Source: Acidobacteriaceae bacterium (GTDB lineage: Bacteria; Acidobacteriota; Terriglobia; Terriglobales; Acidobacteriaceae). Taken from it: a stretch of DNA of 40,310 nt. Below the pieces are notes generated by a model. The model was not told where the DNA came from. It did no database searches and saw nothing but the letters and a program-made list of their open reading frames with translations. A program made the position numbers and the translations under genes. Shown here in pieces: positions 1 through 8,155 of the stretch. The stretch is taken from positions 1 to 40,310 of the forward strand of contig JASHVE010000274.1 of NCBI GenBank assembly GCA_030039675.1, written 5' to 3'. Positions within the stretch are counted from its first letter, which is position 1; each line of letters starts with the position of its first letter.

Positions 1-1029
1 CAGCTTGAACTGCGTGCGGCAGCGGTCGAGATTCTGGCTCGCGCGATGCACCTTGTAATAGTGGTCGCCCGCGAGGTAATCGGTGAGAAAACGCATGCCC
101 TGTTCGAAGCAGATGAGCTTGCCGGAGAAGACCAGAAGCTCCCTTTCCAACTCAATCAGAAATGCGCCCGCCGTGCTCAAATAGCCGTGTGTGACGGCTT
201 CAAAAAGCGCGAAATGCATGTTCACCTTGGCGAGATCCTGCTCGTCTTCTTTGACAGGGCAGGTCATGGTGCGCACCATGTCGCCGAAATCATACGGCGC
301 CAGGCCCGGCATCGCGGTATCGAGATCGATGACACAGAGAGCTTCGCCAGTTGCATCGTCGAGCAGCACGTTGTTGAACTTGGTGTCATTGTGTGTCACG
401 CGCTCCGGAAGGCCAGCGCTGAGCAATGCGGTGGTCATCGCTTTGCGCGCGAGGGCGAAGGCGATCTCCGGTTCTGCACTCTGCACGCGGCCGGCAGTGT
501 CCTGCGCGATTGCATCTTCCAAGGCACGGAACCGCTTCGGCGTGTGATGGAAGTCGGGAATCGTGTGCTGAAGGCGCGGCGCGGGCAGGTCGATCAACAT
601 TTGTTGGAACCGGCCAAAAGCGCGCGCCGCTTCAAAGGCCTGTCGCTCCGATTCGATTTCGTTGCACGTGTGCGCGTTTTCGATAAAACGAAAGGCGCGC
701 CAGTAGCTTCCCTCCTCATCCACAAGCCATACGCGGCCGCTCTGTTCCGGAATCAGAGTGAGCACACGGCGATCAAGGCCCGGCTCTCCGGCCATCCGCG
801 CGGCCAGATGCGCCGTGATCCGCCGCAGATTCTCCATCACTGCGGCGGGATTGCGAAAGACCCTACCATTGATCCGCTGCAGGATGCAGCGTTCCGCGGA
901 ACCTGAGCGGTCGAAAAGCGCGCAGTAGGTGTCGTTGATGTGGCCGCTTCCGTAGGGTGCGGCGCGAACGAACTCGCCCTCGATCTGAAATCGACGCACG
1001 ATAGCGCCAAGATCAAGCGCCTCGCTCAC
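1..1029 (-). CDS. NahK-like sugar 1-kinase (phosphotransferase family), 3' end cut
   Basis: The predicted product is a kinase of the aminoglycoside-phosphotransferase fold, closest in pattern to N-acetylhexosamine 1-kinases. The reading frame runs uninterrupted for 343 codons from a GTG start to the window edge; NahK enzymes are about 360 residues, so only a short tail is missing. Visible landmarks are PYGSGHINDTY near residue 25 (nucleotide-binding loop side), HNDTKFNN at 213-220 (catalytic loop, D215 as likely base) and VIDLDT at 233-238 (metal-binding Asp). The GTG start overlaps the TGA of the upstream nucleotidyltransferase (GTGA), so the two are translationally coupled. The pairing suggests salvage of a hexosamine: 1-phosphorylation followed by nucleotidyl transfer. 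The family is clear; the exact sugar is inference. Confidence 0.8.
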   Translation of the reverse strand, partial: MSEALDLGAIVRRFQIEGEFVRAAPYGSGHINDTYCALFDRSGSAERCILQRINGRVFRNPAAVMENLRRITAHLAARMAGEPGLDRRVLTLIPEQSGRVWLVDEEGSYWRAFRFIENAHTCNEIESERQAFEAARAFGRFQQMLIDLPAPRLQHTIPDFHHTPKRFRALEDAIAQDTAGRVQSAEPEIAFALARKAMTTALLSAGLPERVTHNDTKFNNVLLDDATGEALCVIDLDTAMPGLAPYDFGDMVRTMTCPVKEDEQDLAKVNMHFALFEAVTHGYLSTAGAFLIELERELLVFSGKLICFEQGMRFLTDYLAGDHYYKVHRASQNLDRCRTQFKL

Positions 1030-1934
1030 GACCAGAGTCTCTCCGGATACATACCTTGCGCGATGAGGCGGCGAATGTTTTCGACCACGCGCGGATGGTC
1101 TTCGCGGTAGGTGACGCCAAACCATGCATCGCCGGTACGCAGCACCTTCACGCGCGCTTGCCCCTCGGCAACCAGCTCGCCCACTGTGTTCGGAATGTAG
1201 CACTCGCGCTTGAGGTCCGCACCGTTGTGCCGGAGAAATTCCTCGAATCGGGTGCGCAGCCGGCCGAAGACGAGCGGCGTAAATCCCCACATGTTCATTG
1301 AGACAGGCTCATCGCCGGCGAGCACGGTCACGCGGCCATCCGCATCAGTGTTCTTCACCTGGGCGCCGTCGCGGCCTACGCCCGTTAACTCGACGATGTT
1401 GGCGAGGTAGCCTTCTGCATTGATCCGACAGACGGCGCGGGCCACTGTCCCGAATTCGGAGAGCGTGTTGCTTAGCGTGAATCCCACCATCGCGTAGTCG
1501 TCAGTCCCGGATTGGAGATGCTGCGCCAGCAGACGATAACTCTCCGCGCCGTAGAAGTCGTCGGCGTTGATCGCGGCGAAAGGCTCGCGGATGGCGTCGG
1601 CGGCCATCAGGATCGCGTGCGTGGTGCCCCAGGGCTTGGTGCGTCCAGCGGGCACCGCGAATCCGGCGGGAATCTTGTCCAGTTCCTGGAAGACATATTC
1701 GACGGCGATCCGGTTTTCAAACCGCGCACCGACGGTCTTTTTGAACAGATCCTCGATCTCCCTGCGCAGCACGAAAACCAGCTTGCCGAAGCCGGCGCGC
1801 AGCGCGTCGTAAACCGAATAGTCAAGAATGGCTTCTCCGGCGGGGCCGACGGGATCAATCTGCTTGAGGCCGCCGTAGCGGCTGCCCATGCCCGCGGCCA
1901 GAACCAGCAAAGTGGGTGTCTTGGTCGAATTCAT
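1026..1934 (-). CDS. Sugar nucleotidyltransferase (NDP-sugar pyrophosphorylase type)
   Basis: A 302-residue nucleotidyltransferase of the GT-A type that would join a sugar 1-phosphate to an NTP and release pyrophosphate. The N-terminal signature LAAGMGSRYGGLKQ (residues 12-25) is the NTP-binding G-x-G-x-R loop, and INADDFYG near residue 120 supplies the metal-binding aspartate. The protein is cytoplasmic, with no signal peptide. It lies first in a two-gene unit with the NahK-like kinase, overlapping it by four bases. The unknown gene upstream ends 32 bases before this start, so all three may be one transcript. UDP-hexosamine formation fits the context, but base and sugar specificity cannot be read from the sequence. 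Confidence 0.82.
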   Translation of the reverse strand: MNSTKTPTLLVLAAGMGSRYGGLKQIDPVGPAGEAILDYSVYDALRAGFGKLVFVLRREIEDLFKKTVGARFENRIAVEYVFQELDKIPAGFAVPAGRTKPWGTTHAILMAADAIREPFAAINADDFYGAESYRLLAQHLQSGTDDYAMVGFTLSNTLSEFGTVARAVCRINAEGYLANIVELTGVGRDGAQVKNTDADGRVTVLAGDEPVSMNMWGFTPLVFGRLRTRFEEFLRHNGADLKRECYIPNTVGELVAEGQARVKVLRTGDAWFGVTYREDHPRVVENIRRLIAQGMYPERLWS

Positions 1935-1966
1935 TGGGTAGCTTGCAACTATGTTGTCGGCGATTG

Positions 1967-2344
1967 TTATGCAATGACCGGCAGCGTGGGAATGGAACCC
2001 TGCTGCTTGGCTTCGGCAACGACGGCGTCCAGGTGCTCGAGCACTTCTTCCACCGTCATCGTGTAGACCTCGCGCTGGGCGTCGTAGCCTTCTTCAATGA
2101 GTTGTTTCAGGTAGCGGCCGGCGATCTGCGCGGCGAGATAGTCGGTAATGACTTTGCCGCTGCGCTTCTTCTGTTCCACCCACGCTGTGCAGGGCAAGGC
2201 GATCCACATGGGGCGCCCGTTTACGTCGAAGCGAATATCGACGGCGTCGGCGTGGCGGGTGGCGATGGCCACCATGGTGCCCTTCCAGTGGATGTGCAGG
2301 TCCTCTCCGGTCCAGCGGTCGGCGACGTGGAAATCCTCGTACAT
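1967..2344 (-). CDS. Unknown 125-residue protein
   Basis: I do not recognise this gene. It encodes 125 residues, acidic and tryptophan-containing, without signal peptide or membrane segment. The N-terminal half (through ALPCTAWVEQKKRSG) looks like a small beta domain, and the C-terminal half (ITDYLAAQIAGRYLKQLIEEGY onward) is helical. No catalytic motif stands out. The coding frame is well behaved and precedes the nucleotidyltransferase by only 32 bases on the same strand, so co-transcription is likely. There is no convincing Shine-Dalgarno sequence before the ATG. A role in the same sugar pathway is possible only by context. Confidence 0.65.
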   Translation of the reverse strand: MYEDFHVADRWTGEDLHIHWKGTMVAIATRHADAVDIRFDVNGRPMWIALPCTAWVEQKKRSGKVITDYLAAQIAGRYLKQLIEEGYDAQREVYTMTVEEVLEHLDAVVAEAKQQGSIPTLPVIA

Positions 2345-2363
2345 AGACTTAGGTTACCGCTCC

Positions 2364-2409
2364 GGAGTGCCCACGGCAAGCGGGACGGAGTGCCCACGGC
2401 AAGTGGGAC
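2364..2409. repeat. Tandem duplication of a 23-bp unit
   Basis: Two adjacent 23-bp copies (2364-2386 and 2387-2409) differ at one base. They lie upstream of the divergent gene pair at 2344 and 2607. The rest of this 262-bp gap includes ATGGGGCACCCG near 2476, which shares TGGGGCACCC with the hairpin at 19199-19230. No function is evident. Confidence 0.75.
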
Positions 2410-2606
2410 GGAACGGGAACGGCGAATCGAAGGTTTGTGCTCTCCCACCCTTGGCGCCAAAAAGCCGCGCCCAGGATGGGGCACCCGTTTGCCCTCTGGT
2501 GGACGCTCCTCTTGGCCCGCTGATAGACTAATTGGGTTGCAGTCGCAGTGATTCAGCCGTCTGGCCCCCGCCTGCAAGTCAATCAGCGAAGGATTAGAGA
2601 GAACCC

Positions 2607-3314
2607 GTGGATACGCAAACCCGTCACGCCCTGAAGCAAGACAAGTTCGCCCAGGCCGCCGCCAGCGGCGCCAGCTGGCTCAGCGACCACAGCGCCAGCG
2701 TTCTGCGTTGGGGGGTCAGTGTCGGCGTGGTTGTTGTGGTGGGCATTGCCGCCTCAATTTATTGGAACGTGCGGACATCGGCTGCGGATCTGGCGCTGGG
2801 CGCAGCCATCGATGTGTACAACTCTCCGTTGGCGCAACCCGGCGAGCCTCCCATGCCCGGCATCTACACTTCGGCGGCTGCGCGCGCCAAGGAAGCCAAT
2901 CGCCAGTTTGTCGCCGTAGCGCACGACTTTAGCTGGCTGCCGGAGGCGGCCAGGGCTCATTATTTCGCCGGAGTGACGTATGAAGATCTCGGTCAGAATG
3001 GCCCGGCCGAGAGCGAACTGAAGGCCGCTTCCGGCTCATCGAACCGCAATCTCTCCAACCTGGCCAAACTGGCGCTTGCCGGGCTCTATCATCAAATGGG
3101 CCGCGACGGTGAGGCGATCGCTCTTTACAATGAGCTGGTTGCCAAACCGTCGGAAACCGTCTCTGCGGCTGTGGCGCAGCTCGGTCTTGCCGATCTCTAC
3201 GTCGCGGAGGGCAAGCAGGAAGAGGCCCGGATGCTCTGGGCGAAGGTCAAGGACGCCGACAAGGACGGCGCAGCCGGCAACATCGCGTCGGAAAAGCTTT
3301 CCGCCAAACAGTAG
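2607..3314 (+). CDS. YfgM-like membrane-anchored TPR protein
   Basis: A 235-residue protein with a cytoplasmic N-terminus, one membrane segment at about residues 33-53 (WGVSVGVVVVVGIAASIYW) and a C-terminal TPR-like region, for example YFAGVTYEDLGQNGPAESEL and LYHQMGRDGEAIALYNELV. This is the architecture of YfgM/TPR_21 proteins, which in E. coli associate with the Sec translocon and periplasmic chaperones. The start is a GTG preceded by an AGAGAGA purine stretch. An ECF sigma factor gene follows after about 130 bases on the same strand, so a shared envelope-stress role is possible but not shown. Family placement rests on the architecture. Confidence 0.75.
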   Translation: MDTQTRHALKQDKFAQAAASGASWLSDHSASVLRWGVSVGVVVVVGIAASIYWNVRTSAADLALGAAIDVYNSPLAQPGEPPMPGIYTSAAARAKEANRQFVAVAHDFSWLPEAARAHYFAGVTYEDLGQNGPAESELKAASGSSNRNLSNLAKLALAGLYHQMGRDGEAIALYNELVAKPSETVSAAVAQLGLADLYVAEGKQEEARMLWAKVKDADKDGAAGNIASEKLSAKQ

Positions 3315-3442
3315 ACGGCTGCATTGGTATCATCTCCTCTCCCGTTTGACGCCTCCCGCGGGGTGGGCGTGCGTCTGAGCATTTTCCAATGTGCCTGCGT
3401 CTATTGTGCATGAGCACCGGCCAGGCAATTTTTGCAGGTTGG

Positions 3443-4003
3443 ATGGAGATTTCAAACAGCGCCGCGGCCGAAGATGCCCGCACCCGGGCGGAGGAAGCGG
3501 CCCTTGCGGCGCTGGTAGATCAGTACGCCAGCGCGCTCTATCGCGTGGCTTTTTCTGTCCTCCGCAATCCCGCCGATGCCGAAGACGCCGTGCAGGAAAC
3601 CTTTCTGCGCGTACTGCGGCATCGCGATACGCTGGATGAGGTCCGCGATCACCGCGTCTGGCTGATCCGTATCGTCTGGAACATCGTGCTGGACCGCAAG
3701 CGCCGCGCCAAAACCCGGCCTGAGACCGACGACGTGGCCGAACTGGTGCGCGTGCTACCCGCCAACGGGCTCTCAGCCGAAGAACGCGCCGCCGCCGCGC
3801 AGCATCACGCGCATGTGCTGGCCTGCGTCGAACAGCTTCCGCCGAAGGAGCGCGAAGTGTTGCAGCTCTCCGCCTTCGAGGAACTGTCGAGCGTGGAGAT
3901 CGCCGCGGTTCTCGGCATCACGGAATCCAGCGTTCGTTCGCGGCTTTTTCGCGCGCGCAATCTGATGGCAGGCCTGCTCAATCACGCGAGGAGTCTGCGA
4001 TGA
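3443..4003 (+). CDS. ECF-type RNA polymerase sigma factor
   Basis: A sigma-70 family factor of the ECF group with region 2 (QYASALYRVAFSVLRN then DAEDAVQETF, the core-binding and -10-recognition part) and region 4 (LPPKEREVLQLSAFEELSS with the helix-turn-helix VEIAAVLGITESSVRSRLFR). From the chosen ATG the protein is 186 residues, normal for the group. The frame is open further upstream to an ATG at 3389, but those residues are not sigma-like, so I prefer MEISNSAA. Its TGA overlaps the ATG of the next gene (ATGA), the usual arrangement of an ECF sigma and its regulator. Target promoters are unknown. Confidence 0.9.
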   Translation: MEISNSAAAEDARTRAEEAALAALVDQYASALYRVAFSVLRNPADAEDAVQETFLRVLRHRDTLDEVRDHRVWLIRIVWNIVLDRKRRAKTRPETDDVAELVRVLPANGLSAEERAAAAQHHAHVLACVEQLPPKEREVLQLSAFEELSSVEIAAVLGITESSVRSRLFRARNLMAGLLNHARSLR

Positions 4004-4494
4004 GCTCCAACTCTCACAATCCGCTTGCTGCGGGCCCCGCATCGTCTACGGAAGAGACGCTGCGGCTGGTGGCTAGTCTTCCCGCTCCCGAGGGGCTCGA
4101 AGACCGGATCCACAAGGTTCTGCGATCGGCCCCGCGCCGCAGCGTGGTTCTGTCTTGGCCTGCGAAGAACCTGCTGCGTCGTGACTGGATGCGCGCCGCA
4201 GCCGCAGCTGCGATTGCCTTTGTGGTTGCCGGCGGCGGATGGGGCGTGTACTCGCGCGTTCAGCACGGGCAACCGGCGATGCCGGCGCATGTTACGGCTC
4301 CCGGCGGCTTTTCTGGTGCGGGCGCCATTCGCACGCCGCAGACGCTCGACGGTCCCATTGTGAGCCATCCTGCGAAGATGCAGCCTGCGCAACCTAAGAC
4401 GTCGAAGAAGAAGACCTCAGCACACGCGAGCCCACCTCAGGGCGCCGCAAGCAAAACGGCTGCTGCGCAATCCAGCGCGCCCCCTGCCCAGTAA
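4000..4494 (+). CDS. Putative membrane partner (anti-sigma-like) of the ECF sigma factor
   Basis: A 164-residue protein translationally coupled to the sigma factor by a 4-base ATGA overlap. Residues 1-60 are hydrophilic and would be cytoplasmic, one membrane helix follows at about 64-84 (AAAAAAIAFVVAGGGWGVYS), and the exported C-terminal half is rich in Ala, Pro, Lys and Ser. The layout fits an anti-sigma factor that holds the sigma at the membrane. The zinc-binding HxxxCxxC motif of the common ZAS anti-sigma domain is absent; there is no cysteine at all in the cytoplasmic part. Function is therefore inferred from position and topology only. Confidence 0.6.
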   Translation: MSSNSHNPLAAGPASSTEETLRLVASLPAPEGLEDRIHKVLRSAPRRSVVLSWPAKNLLRRDWMRAAAAAAIAFVVAGGGWGVYSRVQHGQPAMPAHVTAPGGFSGAGAIRTPQTLDGPIVSHPAKMQPAQPKTSKKKTSAHASPPQGAASKTAAAQSSAPPAQ

Positions 4495-4522
4495 CTCTAA
4501 GTTCGCGCAGAGCTGCCGGGCT

Positions 4523-4867
4523 CTAGGCTTCTTTGGTCAATGCACGAATCAGGACTCCCAGCAGCGCCAGCACAACAGCACCCCAGAACGCCGGACCGAA
4601 GCCCTGCACGCGGAAGCCGCGAACAACGCTCGATGCAAGCAGGATCATCAGACCGTTGATCACTAATAAGAAAATTCCCAGGGTAAGAATGCTCAACGGA
4701 AAGGTGATGATCTTCAGGAAGAAGCCGAGTGTGGCGTTGAGCAGGCCGATCACCAGCGAGGCGATCATCGCCGGCCACAGGCCGTGCACATAAAAGCCTG
4801 GCACGATGTGCGCAACAATCAGAAGAGCAATCGCGCTCAATATCCAGTGAAGTAACAGTCCTAACAT
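4523..4867 (-). CDS. YvlD/phage-holin-4 family membrane protein
   Basis: A 114-residue integral membrane protein with four hydrophobic segments and the family pattern GLxxALIxxxIVPGFxVxG followed by SLVIGLLNATLGFFLKIITFPLSILTLGIFLLVINGLM. This is the YvlD/PF04020 pattern, widespread in bacteria and of unknown precise role; the phage-holin name is historical. A GGAG sequence nine bases upstream supports the ATG. The gene converges on the ECF regulator with a 28-base gap and stands alone on its strand. Confidence 0.8.
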   Translation of the reverse strand: MLGLLLHWILSAIALLIVAHIVPGFYVHGLWPAMIASLVIGLLNATLGFFLKIITFPLSILTLGIFLLVINGLMILLASSVVRGFRVQGFGPAFWGAVVLALLGVLIRALTKEA

Positions 4868-5009
4868 GGATCGTTCTCCTTCGAGCGGTCGCTGCAGAGT
4901 TCAGTTTGCGCCGGAGCCGTGTGCGACCGTTCTCGTCAGTCTGCAGGCTATTCTTTTTATGATGCTAAAGCCTGCGCGCGCGACAAGAACAGGATTCTTT
5001 TACCGCTTT

Positions 5010-5126
5010 TAGAGCAGTTCCCGAATTACGTCGACTTTATGAGCGCCGTGCAAGGAGGCCTTTTCTTGAGGAAACGGCCACTTAGACATCTTCCTTCGGT
5101 CTACACAAATTCGGGAACTGCTATAG
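5010..5126. repeat. Palindromic dispersed repeat, copy 1
   Basis: A 117-bp imperfect palindrome between divergent genes. The arms agcagttcccgaatt (5013-5027) and its exact complement (5108-5122) form a 15-bp perfect terminal inverted repeat, with TA near both outer edges. The centre GGAGGCCTTTTCTTGAGGAA matches, in degenerate form, the central hairpin of the copies at 6451, 23725 and 31122. It represents a second arm subtype (CCCGAATT instead of CACAGTTG). Confidence 0.85.
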
Positions 5127-5210
5127 CGTCCATCGAAGGTCCGGCCGCACACCCCCGCTTTTTCTGCCCGTCCTCAGCCTTTGCTCTTTCAATTACCATC
5201 GCAGTTAGTG

Positions 5211-6266
5211 ATGGCTTGTCTACGGTTTCTTTCTTTCCTGCTGCTGCCGGCGCTGTTTTCAGCCGGAGTGGCCGCGAAGCCGCGGCCCATTCCGGTGAAG
5301 GTAGTGGTGATCACCATGTTTGAGGTTGGCTCCGACACCGGCGACGCGCCCGGCGAACTGCAGTACTGGGTGGAACGCGATCATCTCGACCGTGTTTACC
5401 AACTGCCCGCCGGTTACCATGCCGTGCGCATGAATGGGGAGGGAGAGATGGCCGTGCTCACCGGACCGGGAACGGCGCACGCGGCGTCGACGGTTATGGC
5501 CGTGGGGCTGGATCCGCGTTTCGATTTCAGCCACGCTTATTGGATCGTTGCCGGAATCGCCGGCGGGTGTCCGGATCGCATCTCGCTGGGCTCGGCTGCG
5601 TGGGCGCGCTGGGTAGTGGATGGCGATCTGGCCTACGAGATCGATGCGCGCGAGATTCCGTCCGATTGGAGCACCGGTTATCTACCCTGGCATAAGCAAA
5701 AGCCTTTCGAGCAGCCGGTGCAACCGCCGGACGGCCAGGTCTACGCGCTCAACGCCGGCCTTACGCAGTGGGCCTTCGACCTGACGCGCGGCATCCAGCT
5801 CGAAGACTCAGACAAATTGAAAGAAATTCGCAGTCATTTCGACGGCGCGGCGGCGCAGCGCCCACCCTTCGTGACCCTCGGTGACGAGATATCGTCTTCG
5901 ACTTTCTGGCATGGCAAACTTCTGGATGCCTGGGCCTCGGAGTGGGTGTCTTACTTCACCGGCGGCAAGGGGCAATTTGCGACCACGGCAATGGAAGACA
6001 CGGGGACATTGCAATCGCTTACGTATCTCGCCCAAGCCGGCCGCGTGGATGCGAATCGCGTCCTGGTGCTGCGCGCGGTGAGCAACTACGACCGGCAGGC
6101 GCAGGGCCTTACAGCGGCAGAGAACCTTGCCCGGCAGCGCATTGGCACGTATGGGGCCTATCTGCCCGCGCTTGAAGGCGCGTACAAAGTTGGCCACACC
6201 GTGGTGAACGAGTTGCTCACGCACTGGCAGCAGTACGCACAGGCGCCCCCGCAAGCCAAGGAATAA
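5211..6266 (+). CDS. Exported purine nucleoside permease (NUP) family protein
   Basis: A 351-residue protein with a signal peptide (MACLRFLSFLLLPALFSAGVAA) followed by the NUP family body: PVKVVVITMFEVGSDTGDAPGELQYW, VLTGPGTAHAASTVMALG-like segment, YWIVAGIAGGCPDRISLGSAAWARWVVDGDLAYEID and FATTAMEDTGTL. The family was named from Candida nucleoside transport, but its fold resembles nucleoside phosphorylases, and bacterial members are exported soluble proteins rather than permeases. A likely role is binding or cleaving purine nucleosides in the periplasm. The frame stays open to a TTG at 5181, but the ATG at 5211 gives the clean signal peptide. The gene is flanked by repeat copies at 5010 and 6451. 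Confidence 0.82.
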   Translation: MACLRFLSFLLLPALFSAGVAAKPRPIPVKVVVITMFEVGSDTGDAPGELQYWVERDHLDRVYQLPAGYHAVRMNGEGEMAVLTGPGTAHAASTVMAVGLDPRFDFSHAYWIVAGIAGGCPDRISLGSAAWARWVVDGDLAYEIDAREIPSDWSTGYLPWHKQKPFEQPVQPPDGQVYALNAGLTQWAFDLTRGIQLEDSDKLKEIRSHFDGAAAQRPPFVTLGDEISSSTFWHGKLLDAWASEWVSYFTGGKGQFATTAMEDTGTLQSLTYLAQAGRVDANRVLVLRAVSNYDRQAQGLTAAENLARQRIGTYGAYLPALEGAYKVGHTVVNELLTHWQQYAQAPPQAKE

Positions 6267-7023
6267 CCGCAGCCGCTTACCGCAGCTTAGCGTTGAGGGG
6301 TTCGATGCGTTGCAGCAGAGTGCGATACCTGCGGCGCGTCTTCCACCGGATTGGTGCGCGACTCGGCAGCGCCGTGGGTCAGGTGCCCTGGATGGGGGCG
6401 ATCCTGCACTCCCTTCGGTTTGCTCTTAGTAAACGCCGGAGCGGGAAGGCTAGAGCGGTTCCACAGTTGATGTGCCCTTGCCGAAGCCGCGGAAGGTGGC
6501 ATTTTCTTTGGGAAAATGCCACTTTGCAGCAGTGGCTTCGGAATATAGCAACTGTGAAACCGCTGTAGTGGCGACCATTTCACTTTCGCGAACTCTGTGC
6601 TGAGAGTGCATATCGGATTGTTTCTTCATCGTAAGCATCTCCTCGCCGGTCCCGGCCAACAGCGAAGCGCAGCATGCCGGGGGCGGTCTGCTTTTCCTCC
6701 ACCCTGGGATGCGAGGTGGGCGGAGGAGGTTAGCCGCAACAGCAGGCTCCCCATGGGGCCGATGCTGCGGATCGATTGGATGGAACTGGATGGAACGCAA
6801 CTGCCTTGAAAGTTTTTTGAAGTGAACACAGCGATCGACCACTTCCAATCGAAGCGCGCGGTGCATGTCGCTTCTCGAATGCTGCTCTCCTCAACGCCCT
6901 GCTTGGCGAGATACGGGCAGACAGTGGAGAATGCTTAGGTTCCGCAAATCAGGTTCTCGATTGCACTCTGCGTGCGGCCCAAGCGGCTGGTGCGGCGGGT
7001 GTCAACGAAGGCAGGGGAGGCAG
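6267..7023. other. 757-bp intergenic region before glpF
   Basis: No credible gene is present; open frames here lack ribosome binding sites and protein-like composition. The only clear structure is the repeat copy at 6451-6568. The last bases before the glpF start, GGCAGGGGAGGCAG, form its ribosome binding site. The promoter of glpF could not be placed with confidence. Confidence 0.6.
6451..6568. repeat. Palindromic dispersed repeat, copy 2
   Basis: A 118-bp imperfect palindrome with outer arms tagagcggttccacagttg (6451-6469) and caactgtgaaaccgctgta (complement-matching, 2 mismatches). Inner stems are CCGAAGCC/GGCTTCGG and a central hairpin AAGGTGGCATTTTC/GGAAAATGCCACTT. The first 56 bases match the reverse complement of the right end of the copy at 31122-31257 with a single difference. 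No coding potential is seen. Confidence 0.92.
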
Positions 7024-7764
7024 ATGCATTCTTTGTTGCATTCCGTGTGGTTAGGTGAGTTCATGGGCACGCTGATCCTCGTGCTGCTGGGCACCGGGGT
7101 AAACGCCGGCGTTACGCTGCGCAAATCCTACGCAGCCGATTCCGGATGGATCGTGATCACCACGGGCTGGGCAATTGCCGTGCTCTGCGGTGTGGTCGTA
7201 GCGCAAGCCTTCGGCAGCCCCGGCGCGTATTTGAATCCTGCAATTACGCTGGCTGCGGCAGTGGTGAATGGGGATTTCTCCCAGGTGGTGCTCTACTGGT
7301 CGGCGCAGATGCTGGGTGCTGTCACCGGCGCGACGCTGATGGCTCTCCACTACGCCCCACACTGGCGTCTCACGCCCGATCCGGCGGCGAAGCTGGGTGT
7401 TTTCTGCACGAATGCCGCGGTGCGCAGTCCGCTGGCGAATATCTTCAGCGAGATCGTGGGCACCATGGTGCTGGTCATCGTGGCCAGCGCCATAGGCTCG
7501 CACGGCGTTGCGGCCAGCGGATTGGCTGGAGGAGTAGGACCATGGCTCGTGGGCAGCCTGGTGTGGGGGATCGGCCTTTCGCTGGGCGGTACCACGGGCT
7601 ATGCGATCAATCCTGCGCGCGACCTGGGGCCGCGCCTGGCGCACGCGCTGTTGCCGATTCCCGGCAAAGGCAGCTCCAACTGGAGCTACGCGCCGATGCC
7701 GCTCATCGGCGACCTCGCGGGCGGTGCGCTCGCTGGTCTGTTGCTGCATTACGCGCGGTTGTGA
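7024..7764 (+). CDS. glpF: Glycerol uptake facilitator (aquaglyceroporin, MIP family)
   Basis: A 246-residue channel with six membrane segments and both MIP signature loops: NPA at residues 71-73 (GAYLNPAITLAAAV) and NPARD at 196-200 (YAINPARDLGPRL). Asp after the second NPAR is typical of glycerol-conducting members, so glycerol facilitator is preferred over water-only aquaporin. The frame extends upstream to 6865, but GGGGAGG just before the ATG at 7024 and the normal GlpF N-terminus (LGEFMGTLILVLLGTGV) decide the start. No glycerol kinase gene is nearby. A small membrane protein gene follows after 14 bases and is probably co-transcribed. Confidence 0.92.
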   Translation: MHSLLHSVWLGEFMGTLILVLLGTGVNAGVTLRKSYAADSGWIVITTGWAIAVLCGVVVAQAFGSPGAYLNPAITLAAAVVNGDFSQVVLYWSAQMLGAVTGATLMALHYAPHWRLTPDPAAKLGVFCTNAAVRSPLANIFSEIVGTMVLVIVASAIGSHGVAASGLAGGVGPWLVGSLVWGIGLSLGGTTGYAINPARDLGPRLAHALLPIPGKGSSNWSYAPMPLIGDLAGGALAGLLLHYARL

Positions 7765-7778
7765 GAAAGGAGCGTTGG

Positions 7779-8144
7779 ATGAAGCTCGTGGATCGCATCT
7801 TCGGCTGGATTCTCATCGCCGGCTCCCTCCTGCACGGTATCGGCTCGTATCTGGGTTACAGGAATGAGCCGATGATGCTGTTATGGGCACTTTGCGCCTC
7901 GCTGGCCGCGCTGCTGGTCGGGGTCATCAACCTGTTGCGAGCGAGCAGACCCTCCGACCGGCCTGTCGCGTGGATTGCGCTGCTCGGAAGCCTTGCCTGG
8001 GCCATCGCTGCATTCGTGTTCGGAGCGCTCATTGGCAACGTCTTTGATGTGAGAGCGCTGATTCATGGAATCGCCGCCCTCGCGCTTGCGGCGTTCAGCG
8101 TGAAGACGTTGTTGACACCCGCGGAAGTTGTATCCTCAGTTTGA
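7779..8144 (+). CDS. Small four-helix membrane protein, unknown
   Basis: A 121-residue protein with four predicted membrane helices (IFGWILIAGSLLHGIGSYLG; LLWALCASLAALLVGVINLL; WIALLGSLAWAIAAFVFGALIG; ALIHGIAALALAAFSV). GAAAGGAG eight bases upstream supports the ATG. It sits 14 bases after glpF and 11 bases before uxaA, so the three probably share a transcript. No family name or catalytic residue can be assigned; a role linked to glycerol or sugar-acid uptake is contextual only. Confidence 0.72.
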   Translation: MKLVDRIFGWILIAGSLLHGIGSYLGYRNEPMMLLWALCASLAALLVGVINLLRASRPSDRPVAWIALLGSLAWAIAAFVFGALIGNVFDVRALIHGIAALALAAFSVKTLLTPAEVVSSV

Positions 8145-8155
8145 AGAAGTGACCT

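Noticed and set aside
46-906. Plus-strand open frame of 286 codons
   Set aside because: It runs antisense to the NahK-like kinase, whose motifs are clear; the plus-strand product has no recognisable domain and no ribosome binding site.
4523-4867. Prophage holin
   Set aside because: The family carries a phage-holin name, but no lysis, capsid or integrase genes are nearby; it is the common chromosomal YvlD type.
6600-6866. Minus- and plus-strand short frames before glpF
   Set aside because: No ribosome binding site and no protein-like pattern; glpF starts at 7024.
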